Source: Nymphaea colorata (taxonomy: Eukaryota > Streptophyta > Magnoliopsida > Nymphaeales > Nymphaeaceae). Taken from it: 64,000 bases of DNA. The stretch is taken from contig NC_045145.1 of assembly GCF_008831285.2 (NCBI RefSeq), positions 18,120,040 through 18,184,039 of the forward strand. Direction: 5' to 3'. Below the pieces are notes generated by a model. The model saw only the letters and a program-made list of their open reading frames with translations. It did not search any database and had not been told where the DNA came from. Both the position numbers and the translations under genes were made by a program. Positions 39,919-51,028 of this stretch are shown piece after piece (positions within the stretch are counted from its first letter, which is position 1; each line of letters begins with the position of its first letter).

Positions 39919-41062
39919 CTCCGTGCCTTCTCCTAAGTTCTCGATCTTCGAGTCGAAGAAGAAGCAGCAGCTCCCCAACTCTCAACTGCCCCTGCAAATT
40001 CAGGGTGGTTTTCGAAACCCCACTCTCTCTCTCTCTCTCAGAGAAAAGTTTTCCGCGTTTTATTTAATGAGATAAATAGCGACGATACCAAGACAAACCC
40101 CCTTTCTTTTCTCCTTTCCTATTTTTCTTTTCACCATTCGTAATTTATCGGTTAGAATTTGGACGGCCGAGATGCAATGATTAAGCAAATGGGTTGGCTG
40201 AGATTCGAGATGTGGGCATCACCAAATGCAACCTCTCATTGGATACAGCCACGGAGATTCTGATTTGGATTTGGATATCAAAAAAAGATTGCACTGAATC
40301 TTTTGGTAACTAGGCACGCCTTTTATTAAGCAAATCCCATATAAAAACCTTAGAAAGTAAAATCTCGAAGCTGTTTTATGCCTTTGGGTAAGGTGGAGAA
40401 CAATCTCACCTCCCTTCGTGAGAGCCAAAGCTATGAAAGCTAAAACTTGCTTACATGTAACGTTAACAAATAAATAACGTCAACGGCCTTGCAGTTCTTG
40501 TTCAAGTGAATGTGTGAAATGGATCCTATCGGATGTTGACCTCATTATGTTGGTCATGCATGCAGCTACTCGCGTCGGCGTCGCCCACATATGGCATTAC
40601 TTTCTGTGGGATGTCACCTTTGTTCTTGGCTACAAGGCCCGGATCTAGTCTGCAAGACCTGCAAAGCCAGGTTGATCCAGCTGGGTAGGGCAGTACTGGC
40701 CAGACCAAAAAGGCCCACCGATACGGCCTTCAAAACACGACACAACAATTGTAGACGGCTTGTTCTACAATGGGACCAAATGGGTCGTGAATCTCCTGAC
40801 CAATAATATCAAATAACTTTTAAATAATTTTCAATAGGGAAATCTCGTTAGTTGTTCTATATGGTACCTAACTTATCTTTCGGTAAGAAGTTTACCAAAC
40901 TAGCTGGATTCTGTCCACCAGTAGAAGAGAGAGAGAGAGAGGTTCAATGCTTCATAATTTCTTTTATAATTACGCATCAAATCTTCTAGTTTACCATTAC
41001 AAGGATAGAAACACATGCAGTGTGCAGTCAAAATTCTCCACGCTGGATAATCAAGCGGCAGC
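39919..41062. other. UEV1 promoter and CDCA7-like 3' flank
   Basis: About 1.1 kb separates the CDCA7-like stop from the UEV1 start on the same strand. The right part is the CDCA7-like 3' UTR with a GA tract (about 40925-40940). The left part has the UEV1 leader with a CT tract. A GC-richer piece at about 40560-40740 has GGCC-rich repeats of unclear origin. No gene is supported. Confidence 0.6.
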
Positions 41063-44000
41063 TCACGCCAACTTTCTGTTCCTTCGAAGTTCATCCATGA
41101 GAAAATGTGCTACAGATTTGTATCCCATCTCACGAGCTGACAATTTGCATTGCACAAAAGAGTTGAACTTGTTAGTAATGTTTCAACCGCATAAGCAAGA
41201 CTCCTAACAGGAGCTGAATCCTTTTATCGTTCACATCGTTTACTCAGAATCAATATATCATTAGCTTTGACACTTTAGAGGAAGATGAGGACGTGATGCA
41301 CATCTTAAAATAAATTCAAAGCCTCTGGAACTTAAATTTATGTTAAAGAACTTAAAGTCTGCACACCAGGAGTAGTGGAGACGTCAAACCCATTGCAAAT
41401 CCAACAGAATTTGGCTATTGCTAAATGTGGATCATTTAGTTAAACTGCATAAGGGGGAAGGCAAAATGTCAAACCTCTGAAAATGGCAATGCCAGTAGGT
41501 GCTAGGTTGTGCTTCTTCAAGCAAAATGAACTGCAATTAAGAGCCCCAAACATCTGTCACTATTTGAAAATATATGATACGCTATCAAGTTTCATAGCAA
41601 GGGTAGTCATTTGCTAAAGTCTCTATCTTTTGACACAAGGTTCAGTAGTCCTGCTTCAGGACTGTCCTAGGAGTTACTCAAGTATTCTTATTGCATTTCT
41701 TTCACAAAGTTTGCAAATTGCCAGAAGAAATTTTGGACATAGAGATGAATGATACCTGTTACATATCCAATATGGTTTACTGCCTTGAGCTTCAATGCAA
41801 TGTGGGCAAACCCAATTCCTGTTTTTTCTGACTTCATCTATATCTGGTCAATTTAGAATATGTCAAAATAGCCTTACCACATAGCTGACTCACAAACAGT
41901 TTTTCTGTTCACATCATATTATGCAAGTCCAAATTTATGAACAAGGAAATCTAATCAAAAGTTTCATTTAGTCCATTCAGAGTACATTAGATATTAAATT
42001 GCAGTCAGGAGATATTTCAGCTACTAGTTCCAATTGAGTAAGTAGCTATTGAACAAAACAGTTGCAAGTGGCTGGTCATTTTTCACCCGAAAGTACACCA
42101 TAAACAATTGTCGATTAAATATCGCAGGGAGGAAATTGTTTGCAATTTATTTCCAACTCTCAATCTACAAACTACAGGAAAGGAAGACCAGCACTGGCAA
42201 AAACGCACTGAAAGGCTGATTTATTAACAGGATCATCTCACTCCTAGCTAATCATAACTAGCAAGTGCATCAATTTTGCTGCTACAATGACATGAAACGT
42301 CTAACAGAAAAATTGTAATGCATTTCTTGTGTTAGAATGGCTTACCTTCTCCATATCTGACCTTGAGACATGCTCTACAAAAGACACCTTGGCTAGAATG
42401 GCATATAGAGCAATCTGTCTTTCCTGAAACCAGCCTTATATTAGAAAGATATAGGGAACTTTTGTACATGGTTATATAAAATTAGCCTTCAGAAACAACA
42501 TTCACCAAAAAAGTTCAGCAATTTTAAGATAAGGGCGCATAAAGGTTTATCTTGTAAAATGGGCATGAATTACATAGTACATACTGACCTAGACAAGGCT
42601 GCTCCACATCACGGTTTCCACATCGCAGGCAATTGTCTTCTCCACATAGCTTTTTCTGTCTGAAACAATTCAGCATATTAAAAAACTGCTGATGGTCTGA
42701 AGTAAATATGCCACTAAGTTGAAAACAGTAACTGTTTCCATGGCATTGATTAAAGAAACAAGTGAGTAACAAGTATTATCTTCCAACAAATGTTTAACAT
42801 GCAGATGGCTAGGTTGACTTAAGTCTTCAGCCAAAGGAAAAGAAAGGTGCAAGAACCAAAGGTGTTTCTCTTCTCAGATAGTTGAAGACAACAGAAAAGT
42901 ATCCACAGTGATAAAGGGAAGTACTTGTGAGTTTTACATGACCGACAACCAATAGGGTACAGTCAGTGTGGCATATCCTAGCCAGTTGCTGGGATGTTCA
43001 AATCATAATCGTGGTCTCTACTCATCATCAACCACAACAGCAAATCTATAACTCATATTATGGGTGAAGCACATGTAGAGAATGGTACTGCATCGCTTCC
43101 TGCCCCCACAAAGTGCTTTCAATTTTCAACAGAAGGTTGCTGATTGTTCAGTAACTTGTTTTAGCAACCCACATACCAGGATGCAACATATGTTCCTAGT
43201 GCTCAGTACCAGATAAAGCCTTACATTCAAAATTCATCCCAGTCGCTAGTTTATTTTAAGGAGCAACTGAAATGCTTACATCAAGATGCAGAAAAGTTCC
43301 AGTCCAGCATCTTTTTCCATAAGCAGTACCAAATAAAGCTTTATAATCAAAATTCAGCCAAGTGCTAGCCTCGTTTTGGGAAGAATGTGAAACATAGGCT
43401 CCATTAGTATCCCCAACTCTCTGTCAGTATGAAACCCCTCAACCATTTATGTGCTAGGTACGCATAACTGCACGTTTGTAATCTAGCCAACATACAAGAA
43501 TTAGGCAACTGTGGCCTATAAGTTGATTTCTCAACCAGACTGGTATTGTCAAAGTCCATTCTGCTAAAACCTTAGCATCTCATCTAATTTCCAGGCCCTC
43601 TGTCTCAATCGGCTGCACCAGACAGCAATTTGCACCTGCCATAGCTCCAGAATTTTGCTTTAATTAGAGATCCATACCCAGTTTATGTCACCAGTCTACA
43701 GGAATGATAGTGTTCAGTGCATGAATCTAGTGAGTGATATGTAGAGGCCATTCAATTGCAGGAAATCCAAAACGGTAGAGAGTGAGAAAGGAGTAAGACC
43801 TACAAAAATGGCAGCATATGCCCAAAATAGGATCGTAGATACTTCCTCTTTCCTTGCTATTGCACCTCCGTGCCAAGACATGGTCAGGAAGCTGCAGGTC
43901 AGCAGGTCTGGCATATATAAGTGGTGCATTTGCTGGTCTTACTTCTTCGCAGCCGTCCTCTTTCCTAGCTTTCAGTGGTTTTCCCTTCTTGAATGAGTCT

Positions 44001-45465
44001 GACAGAGGCTCCTTCTGGGGATCTAGATGAAGAACCAAAGAAACAACGAGACAAAGAAACAAAAGAAAGTAAAACATAAAATCATTGGTTGAATTAACAT
44101 GGAATTCGGAATTCCCACAGTTAATTCCATTTCAAAAAGGTGTGTTTGCTACAGGCAGAAGGCAAACGAGAAAAAGGAAACATGTGCAGGACCCACGCAG
44201 GACTGACAAGTGACAAATCACATCTGCATGTTCTTCTCAACGCAAAGTGGGAACATGCTCTTACAGAGAAACAAGCAATCAGGACGGGTCCTTGACACAG
44301 ATAAATGTTGCATGGTTTTTTGCAGTGCAATTCTATTAATTTCATGATTGGCAGCATATATAACTAGCTACGACACCGTAAGGTTCAAAACATTCCCTCA
44401 ACTGGGAGCAGAGTCTAATTGAGAGCTACATAACGCCGACCGTTTCAAGGCACCATCCGGACTGATATTTAAAGGTAACCCAAGATTGTACATAACCTGT
44501 ACAAGGTCTTATGAGCTACTGATAATTTGAGTCCTTGAGTTCTTCTAAACTAAGCCTTTCTCCTTCCTTGCCCACCCCCAACCCCTCTCCCTCCGTCTTG
44601 TTTTTATCCATCTAACTTCCATCCAGTCGCTACCGCATTGGAACAGATACCAGTATGACAGAAACAAGCAGGGTTGCTACAAACCGCACGCAAGACAAAT
44701 GAAACTGAGGCAATCACCAGAAACTCAGGTGAGTTCTTTCAAGTTGGTCGGGTTTCCACTATGTTACGAATTTCATATAAGAGACTCTTCTGGATTGGTT
44801 CCAACCAAATAACTGCTCCTACCGCGTAGTAGTTCCCCGCCATTACATTGTGAGAGCATTTACATTGCCGGTTCAGTTAAACCAGCAATGCATCAAACAG
44901 ATAGAGGGCATCGGAACCACTCGTCATAATACACATACATTCAGCCATGAGACTTGGCCATAATTATGTGGTCCTATATGAGAGAAATTGGCCATTAGGT
45001 TTCGATTGCATTCTTTGCTTCTAGGAGAAGGAGAAAGGAGAATGTACAGGCTATAACTTGCCTGGTATGGGAATGGCAGTCCGTTTGCTTTCCAACCGGC
45101 TCGACCGGCGCCTGCCCAGTTGGGAAAAGACAGACCCATTTTCTGGGTCGCTTTTGTCTTTCAGTCGACTTGATCGACGAACTGAGGTGAAATCGCGCAC
45201 TTTCTTAATATATTTCTTCGGCGTCTTGAAAGGTTTTACTGGAGAAAACCTCTCTTTGAGAATCTCCGCGCTCCTCTCCAAGCCCAGAGATGCCAATTTC
45301 GCCTTCGAATATCAATAGAGAGCGAGAAGATAGTGAGCAATGGTGAGCTAAAAGGGATTACATTTCTTTAGATGGGGAGGAGGTAAAGAAAAGGCCAACC
45401 AGGTTCTCTGCGACCCTGGCGTTCCGGACATCTTCGTAATGGCTCCTTGCTTGTAGTCTGCCCAT
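41063..45465 (-). CDS. CDCA7-like zinc-finger (zf-4CXXC_R1) protein
   Basis: Eight exons: 45465-45400, 45302-45062, 44022-43800, 42659-42589, 42423-42346, 41837-41756, 41530-41475, 41136-41063. Total 296 residues. All junction phases agree. CDCA7-type proteins bind DNA through this zinc finger and recruit the HELLS/DDM1 remodeller to support DNA methylation. N-terminal YEDVRNARVAENLAKLASLG is followed by two RRSSRL basic repeats (64-69, 87-92). The finger spans about 163-290: SIYDPILGICCHFCRQKK, CLRCGNRDVEQPC, CSICHSSQGVFCRACLKVRY, WVCPHC, PYWICNSSFCLKK, then APTGIAIFRAREMGYKSVAH. CRQK and RYGE keep arginines at positions matching human ICF-mutated residues. Intron 2 appears to use a GC donor (CCAG|GCAAGT). 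An in-frame ATG at 45588 could extend the N-terminus through the CT-rich leader, but 45465 fits homologs better. Confidence 0.92.
44023..45061 (-). other. Probable GC-AG intron of the CDCA7-like gene
   Basis: The donor reads CCAG|GCAAGTT, the standard GC-donor context, and the acceptor TTCATCTAG|ATCCCCAG. Phase 1 on both sides gives Pro-Asp-Pro. The nearby GT (GGCAA|GTTATA) would break the frame. An extra small exon inside cannot be excluded by eye. Confidence 0.7.
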
Positions 45466-47920
45466 GGACGACGCTAGAGAGCGAGAGAGAGAAAGAGAGA
45501 GAGAGAGGAGGGAGGAAGGAGAAGGGAACACTAACGGCACTGAAAGCTGAACTTCAAATTTCAAATACTGCCGGCGCAGGCGAATCATATGAACACTAAT
45601 CGGGCAGGCAACGCAAGGGACAGGCCGGGACCTACTCAGCAGTTCTCCATTATACAAGTCTGGCTCTAAACCAGTTGGGCAGATCTGCAAAATCGTGTTT
45701 GAAAAGAAGACAATCTCTAGCTTTCACTTCTCATAGCAGGCTTTAACTATCTGACCATTAACCATCCTATAATATGTTAAATCATATATTAAAGGAATAA
45801 CAAATCTCTCGCGTCCAATTTTTGTAGCAGGCATTAACTATGCGATCGTTAACCATGTTCATTTAATGGGGACAAGATACCTGGCCGAGGACCAAATTAG
45901 CTGGTCTCTTCCCCCTCTTCAGAACAAAGCAATGCTCTCAAAGCGACAGGGTCTCCACCACCAATACCTGTTCGAGGCACCTGAAAGAGAGAAGACAATC
46001 TCAAGCATGCAACAGTGACAGTGCATGCCCTCGTTACGGAGGAAATCAAGACGTATGAATTGGCAAAATCAAAAGACATTGTGGATGATTAGCAAAATCA
46101 AAATGATCTGTAAAAGCAATGTTGCTATTGTAAATACCTTGATTTTAGTCAGATGTAAAAACACTGATGAAGCAAATTTGAGCTAGCCGAATCGGCGCTA
46201 TGGGAGATGCTTGACTTTTTCAAAAATTTGTAGTAAGTTTAGATTTTTCATTCTGCCATCTAGTCCGAGGGAGAAAGAGAGAAGATAATGAAGACACAAT
46301 GCGTTAATGCTTGATGTACTGCCTGCATTATTTAAGTCTGCACCGAACTGTACACCTTGATGAGTGCCATTTTTCATTTATTGGCCTATCCGCTTAGATA
46401 TAGATTTGGTCCAACCTGACAGAGTTTAATTAAAAACAAAAATGGAACTTACTTTGTGTTTTGTGCCTGGGTGATGGGACGAAAACCACATCTTATGTGG
46501 AAATTTTTATGGGCCAGGTTATTTATTCCCTTTACCAAAACATACTTTTCTCAAAAGTTTTGGCAAATCCAGTTCCAACCATCACTCAAACACAACTTAA
46601 ATGTTGTTTGAAAAGCAATCATGGGTGTCATTTAAATGTGTCATGGATAGCGAGATTTTTTTTTTTAAAGGCAGGCCAAGCCGTTCAATCAACTCAACTT
46701 ATCCGAGTAGGACCAAACTAAACCCAAATCCAAAAAATACATTGAAATTTTAAAACTTTTTAATGTAATTTGTTTTTCCAATTAGCTGGAGTGGGGCCAC
46801 AGACTAGGCGAGCCCCCTCCCTCGCCCCTAGTGCCATGAAACTTAGTTGATCAGAAAAGCAAGATTAATTTCGAAAGTAGGTTTTGTAAGCTTGTGAGGG
46901 TTCGTGCAGATTCCAAAACCAAGTAGGCTCGAGCTCAGACAAGTGCCGAACAAGTAACAGAAAATCATTGACCTTGTTCCAATAATTGTACATATTTTGG
47001 GATTTTTACAACTAAGGTCGCAGGCCATGTTTAAACGTACTGCTCCAATAATTATACATACCTTTTCAACTATATATATGACAAGCCAAGGTCTTTGGCC
47101 GTGTTGAACGTTTGTGCCCCGGACCCTTTTGGTCGGTCTCTCTTGGAGGCATGTGGCACGGGTCCAGGCCGGACGCTTGGTCGGTTTATTTTGAAAAACA
47201 CGTGCATGAAAATTAAGTAAGTATTAGACAGATTTTACTTTAGCTATCAGGAGAAATTTAGATAACAAATATTAAAGTTCGATTCTCGCAACTCGGTTTG
47301 GAGATCACAATCGAATCAAATCAATCTTCTTCATGAAGTGTCTTCTTCTTATCAGGTAGAAAACCCATAGTGTGAAGTGAAGCCCACTCCATGCCTCAAT
47401 GGACCTGGAACTGAACAGTGTGGAAAGTGGAACCTAAGTTATAATACAGAATGATAACATAGATTGCTGCTGCATCGTGGAAATTTTTTACATTTCACTG
47501 CTTCTTTCTTTTTCTCCACCTACCAATAAGGTCCTTCATAACCAAACAAAACGAAGTACAACAATTGCTGCGGTCGACGTGAGGACCTTAATTTGGGGAG
47601 CATCTTACAGGTCAAAAGAATAAATATGAAACGAAGATTACAAATTAAAAAAAAAAAAAATGATTGCATCGCTCTATAGATTCCAGGAAGCGAGCAGAAC
47701 ATAAGCAAAGGTATACCTTGTGATGAATGTTACATCCAAGATCACGTTTTACAGATGCTCACAAGACGGTTCAGAAGCCTTCCAAAAAAGAAGCAAAACG
47801 TGACCTTCTCTCTTCCTAGGTTGGTGTCTAGCTACTTGTTGAAAGGAAGTGGCACGGTCAGCAGAAAGCGGTCAGCCCCTCGGTTATTAAATCGTTTGTT
47901 GCCGAGATCTAGCAGTGCTG
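45466..47920. other. CDCA7-like leader and Nudix 3' flank
   Basis: Next to the CDCA7-like start is a CT/GA tract (about 45480-45512, CT on the sense strand). Exon-like sequence with consensus splice sites lies at 45881-45980 and from 45684 (see findings). The rest (46.0-47.6 kb) is AT-rich with no supported gene. The Nudix 3' UTR lies at the right. Confidence 0.5.
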
Positions 47921-48853
47921 CTACTCGGAAGAAGATGAATCGTCTGATGAATTTGTTGAATATACTGAAAGAGCGGAATCAGCGGGGGTTTTCAGCGGCC
48001 TGTTCGTTCGCCGTATTAGTAGTTCAAGTGCTTCTCGCATCCACATATACTCGCAAGAAACTCTTGCTTCGCCAACAGTTACCTGCCAAAACCAGTTGCA
48101 GCACAGTTGAGTAATGGCCTTCTTGGTGCAACCAGAGAAGATGGTAGCGATCTCAAAGATTTGTAGACATACCCATTTCCGTTCTCGAACATTTTTTTCC
48201 GGCCACCAATCCAGTTGCTCAGTTACGTGCAAAGGGAACATGTATCCCACGCGGTACGTGTCTTTGTGGCTTTTGCTTTTAAAGATCCATTCCCCCAGCA
48301 AGTCCTGCAATCGACCATAAGCATGTAAACAATTTGCCTCCACTAGGGAAATAGTTTTAGGGATCAAACTTCAAAGTATTAGATCAAGTTTGCTTGCTAT
48401 AAATTCAACCTTTCACTCGGTTATTTAACTACTTCACGAAAGGACCTTCGACTTTTAAAGAACATTCATGTTTGAATATTTTATATCTGTTGAATGAAAT
48501 TACATATCATTAAGATATATGATCACTCGCAAAAAGAAACGTTAAAGTTTGAATGTTGCACCTATGTCTTTTAAAGAACATTCATGTTTGAATATTTTAT
48601 ATCTGTTTATAATTGAGTTAGGTAACTTCTTGTACAATAATATTCAATTAGTCATTGATTGTCCCTCATGTTGGAAAGGGGTTTTACTGTTCACGAGCCT
48701 GCTGCCCATGTTACAGTAATAAAATTTAAAAAACAAAACTGCTTTTTCCGGAACTTAATCAGAGTAGTTGAAGTTGGTCTTCCTCGTCTACCATTCAAAC
48801 ACGCGCGTTGATCATTCAACAACTTCCACGTTAGCAGTTAATGCAGCTCTCTC

Positions 48854-48909
<56 letters not shown>

Positions 48910-50801
48910 TGTGTTTATCTTTAGTCAATCATCAAACAGTAACTTAAAGATTACAACACTATATGTATAACTTCAAAATCACATAAAGCAAAGGCAAATC
49001 ATGCTCCGATATGTATATGTATACATACAACCTAAATTAATGTTATAATGCATATGGATTGCTGATACTCGTCTAAAGATCCATATAATTAATTAGGATG
49101 CAGTCCCTTGTTAGTTTCCTAGAAATTCAGTTTGCATTTTTATGAATAAGATCTGAAAAGCATCGACCCACATGTTTACAACCAGAATCAAAATAAACAA
49201 AAGGGAGCAAGCGGAAAAAGTAAACTAACACCAATGTCTCCTCTTACTCCCGCTTCCTCTAATGCTTCCCTGCGAGCTGCATCACCGAGTGATTCATCTG
49301 TCTCCCAACCCCCCTACAAAGAAAATCAGAACAATCAGAAAAAGAGATTTTTTTTTTATCCCAAATTCAAAGTTGATGGGACTTCTCGATCTTGATTCCA
49401 CACAGTTTGCTTTGCAAGTGAGCACTTACATGTAATAAAATAACAATAGATTACTAATGAAGCAGTTAATATTTTGATAGTTGATACCCGCTAACTATAT
49501 ATTATTAATGAAGCAGTTATACTATATGTATGTATAAATGTACATACCTTTGGAAACAACACCCCGTTGCCCTTCTGCGAGCTGATCATTAGGACTTCAA
49601 GCTTCTTGCCGAAACCATTCTCGTTAGAGTCGTTTGCAGTAAATCGATAGGGAATGCATCTGAGGTATCAGGAAAAAAGCAAACCAGCTTCAATTTTTTT
49701 GAATAAACCAATAGTCCTTCAGTTGAAAATATAGTAATTGGTGCTTACAGATTGCTATTTTTTAAAGGGATATTAAATGAAGCATAACAGATGGTTCTTC
49801 GATCGTAGTCACAAATAACAACAATAACAGTAATAATTTTATTTTAATCATAATGGTACTTATAATTATGTTGACTAAAATAACTTGGTAAACGGAATTA
49901 ACGCAAAATCATTGCTTGGAAACTAAGAGAGCAATCTTCTGTTCCTGTGGGCCTGCATCACCATGTGGACCGTCAGCAGCCTAAATTCAATGCCTCAACC
50001 TCATCTAGATCCTAACTATTATTGGCGGAGAACCAGAGAGGCAACTTCGTCTGCCTCACTTTCTGTAATGAAGCGAGAAGACGACTTTGCAAAATTTCAC
50101 TCATCCATCACACACATATCCGTAGCCGTTTTCTTTTGGTAGAATCTATTCCCACGGAACAATGTACAATTTTCCATTAATGCTGCTAAAATTTTCAAGC
50201 GTATTTCTTAGCAGGTTCCATCCATTTCATTTCAGTTCATACCTCCCTCCCTCCCTCTCTCCCTCTCTCCCCCTCTCCACCGTGAAGTGCCCTTCCCAAG
50301 ACAAGGCCCTTCATTCTCCTTTTACCTAAGAATGAAATACAGGGGGACTCGCCTGTTGACTACCCATCTTAGTTCTACTCTCTCAATCACCAAGTCTTGT
50401 TTCAAAAGATGCTGTGGTGATCCACATGGCCAAAAGGTTACAGTGTAGAGGAAAAGTTGTTCTTTTTTTTCCCTCGAGGATTCTCATTTCTCAGACCAGC
50501 AGCGCATCCATGGCGGCACAGATACTTGCTTCGTGAACAGAAGGGGTACGAAACGTGCATGGGCTCACACAACTCGAGGGAAGCATCAAACGCCATGGAA
50601 ACCATCTCGTCGTTCAGATCTACGTCCGATACCATATGACATCTTCAGAAAGAAGCCCCCAGTTTCGGTGCTACGATGGTGACGCGAGAGAGAGAGAGCA
50701 AGAGACAGAGAGAGAGGGAGAGAGAGATACCCTGCAATGAGACGTCGACCCTCATAGTAGCGTTGGTGGCGCCTCCCAGTGCGAGAAACCAGCGGTATCA
50801 T
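47921..50801 (-). CDS. Nudix hydrolase, NUDT12/13/16 type
   Basis: Five exons: 50801-50731, 49659-49548, 49313-49230, 48304-48173, 48082-47921. Total 186 residues, close to Arabidopsis NUDT16 and slightly shorter than NUDT12/13. These enzymes cleave nucleoside or inositol pyrophosphates. Arabidopsis NUDT13 acts on long diadenosine polyphosphates, and the group resembles diphosphoinositol-polyphosphate phosphohydrolases. N-terminal SRTGRRHQRYYEGRRLIAGC is followed by the complete Nudix box GX5EX7REUXEEXGU at 62-84 (Gly62, Glu68, Arg76, Glu77, Glu80, Glu81, Gly83), with LGEWIFKSKS and GYMFPLHVTEQL after it. The basic N-terminus allows mitochondrial import, which is unproven. The end is a Ser/Asp/Glu-rich tail (SSDDSSSSE). 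For exon 3 the donor GGT|GTTAGT keeps the frame, one codon part later than the competing TTG|GTGTTA site. Confidence 0.94.
48452..48607. repeat. 41-bp direct repeat inside a Nudix intron
   Basis: CTTTTAAAGAACATTCATGT and the following 21 bases occur at 48452 and again at 48568, 116 bp apart, inside intron 3 (48305-49229). Confidence 0.85.
48846..48914. repeat. (CT)n(GT)n compound microsatellite in a Nudix intron
   Basis: About 23 CT units with one CCC interruption are followed directly by about 11 GT units. The same CT-to-GT order is seen at 34212. Confidence 0.96.
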
Positions 50802-50992
50802 TGGCGACGACCCTTTCGATCCAAACCTTTGTTACCGAGCGAGAGAGAGAGAGCGAGCGAAAGAGTGTGTCAAGGCACGAACTTGGAAACAAATGAAGGC
50901 TTTCTATTCTATATATGCTCTTTCGTTTCCGTGTTAGCCGCGTGTCTACACGACACCCATGCCTTTTTTTTTTACAATTCATGTCGGTGGCA

Positions 50993-51028
<36 letters not shown>

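Noticed and set aside
40655..40690. Resemblance to the 5' end of 18S rRNA (GGTTGATCC)
   Set aside because: Only about ten bases match and the surrounding sequence does not.
45051..45296. Stand-alone 81-codon minus-strand gene
   Set aside because: Starts at TTG and is really exon 2 of the CDCA7-like gene running into the GC donor.
47755..48114. 119-codon plus-strand ORF
   Set aside because: Antisense to the last Nudix exon and its 3' UTR.
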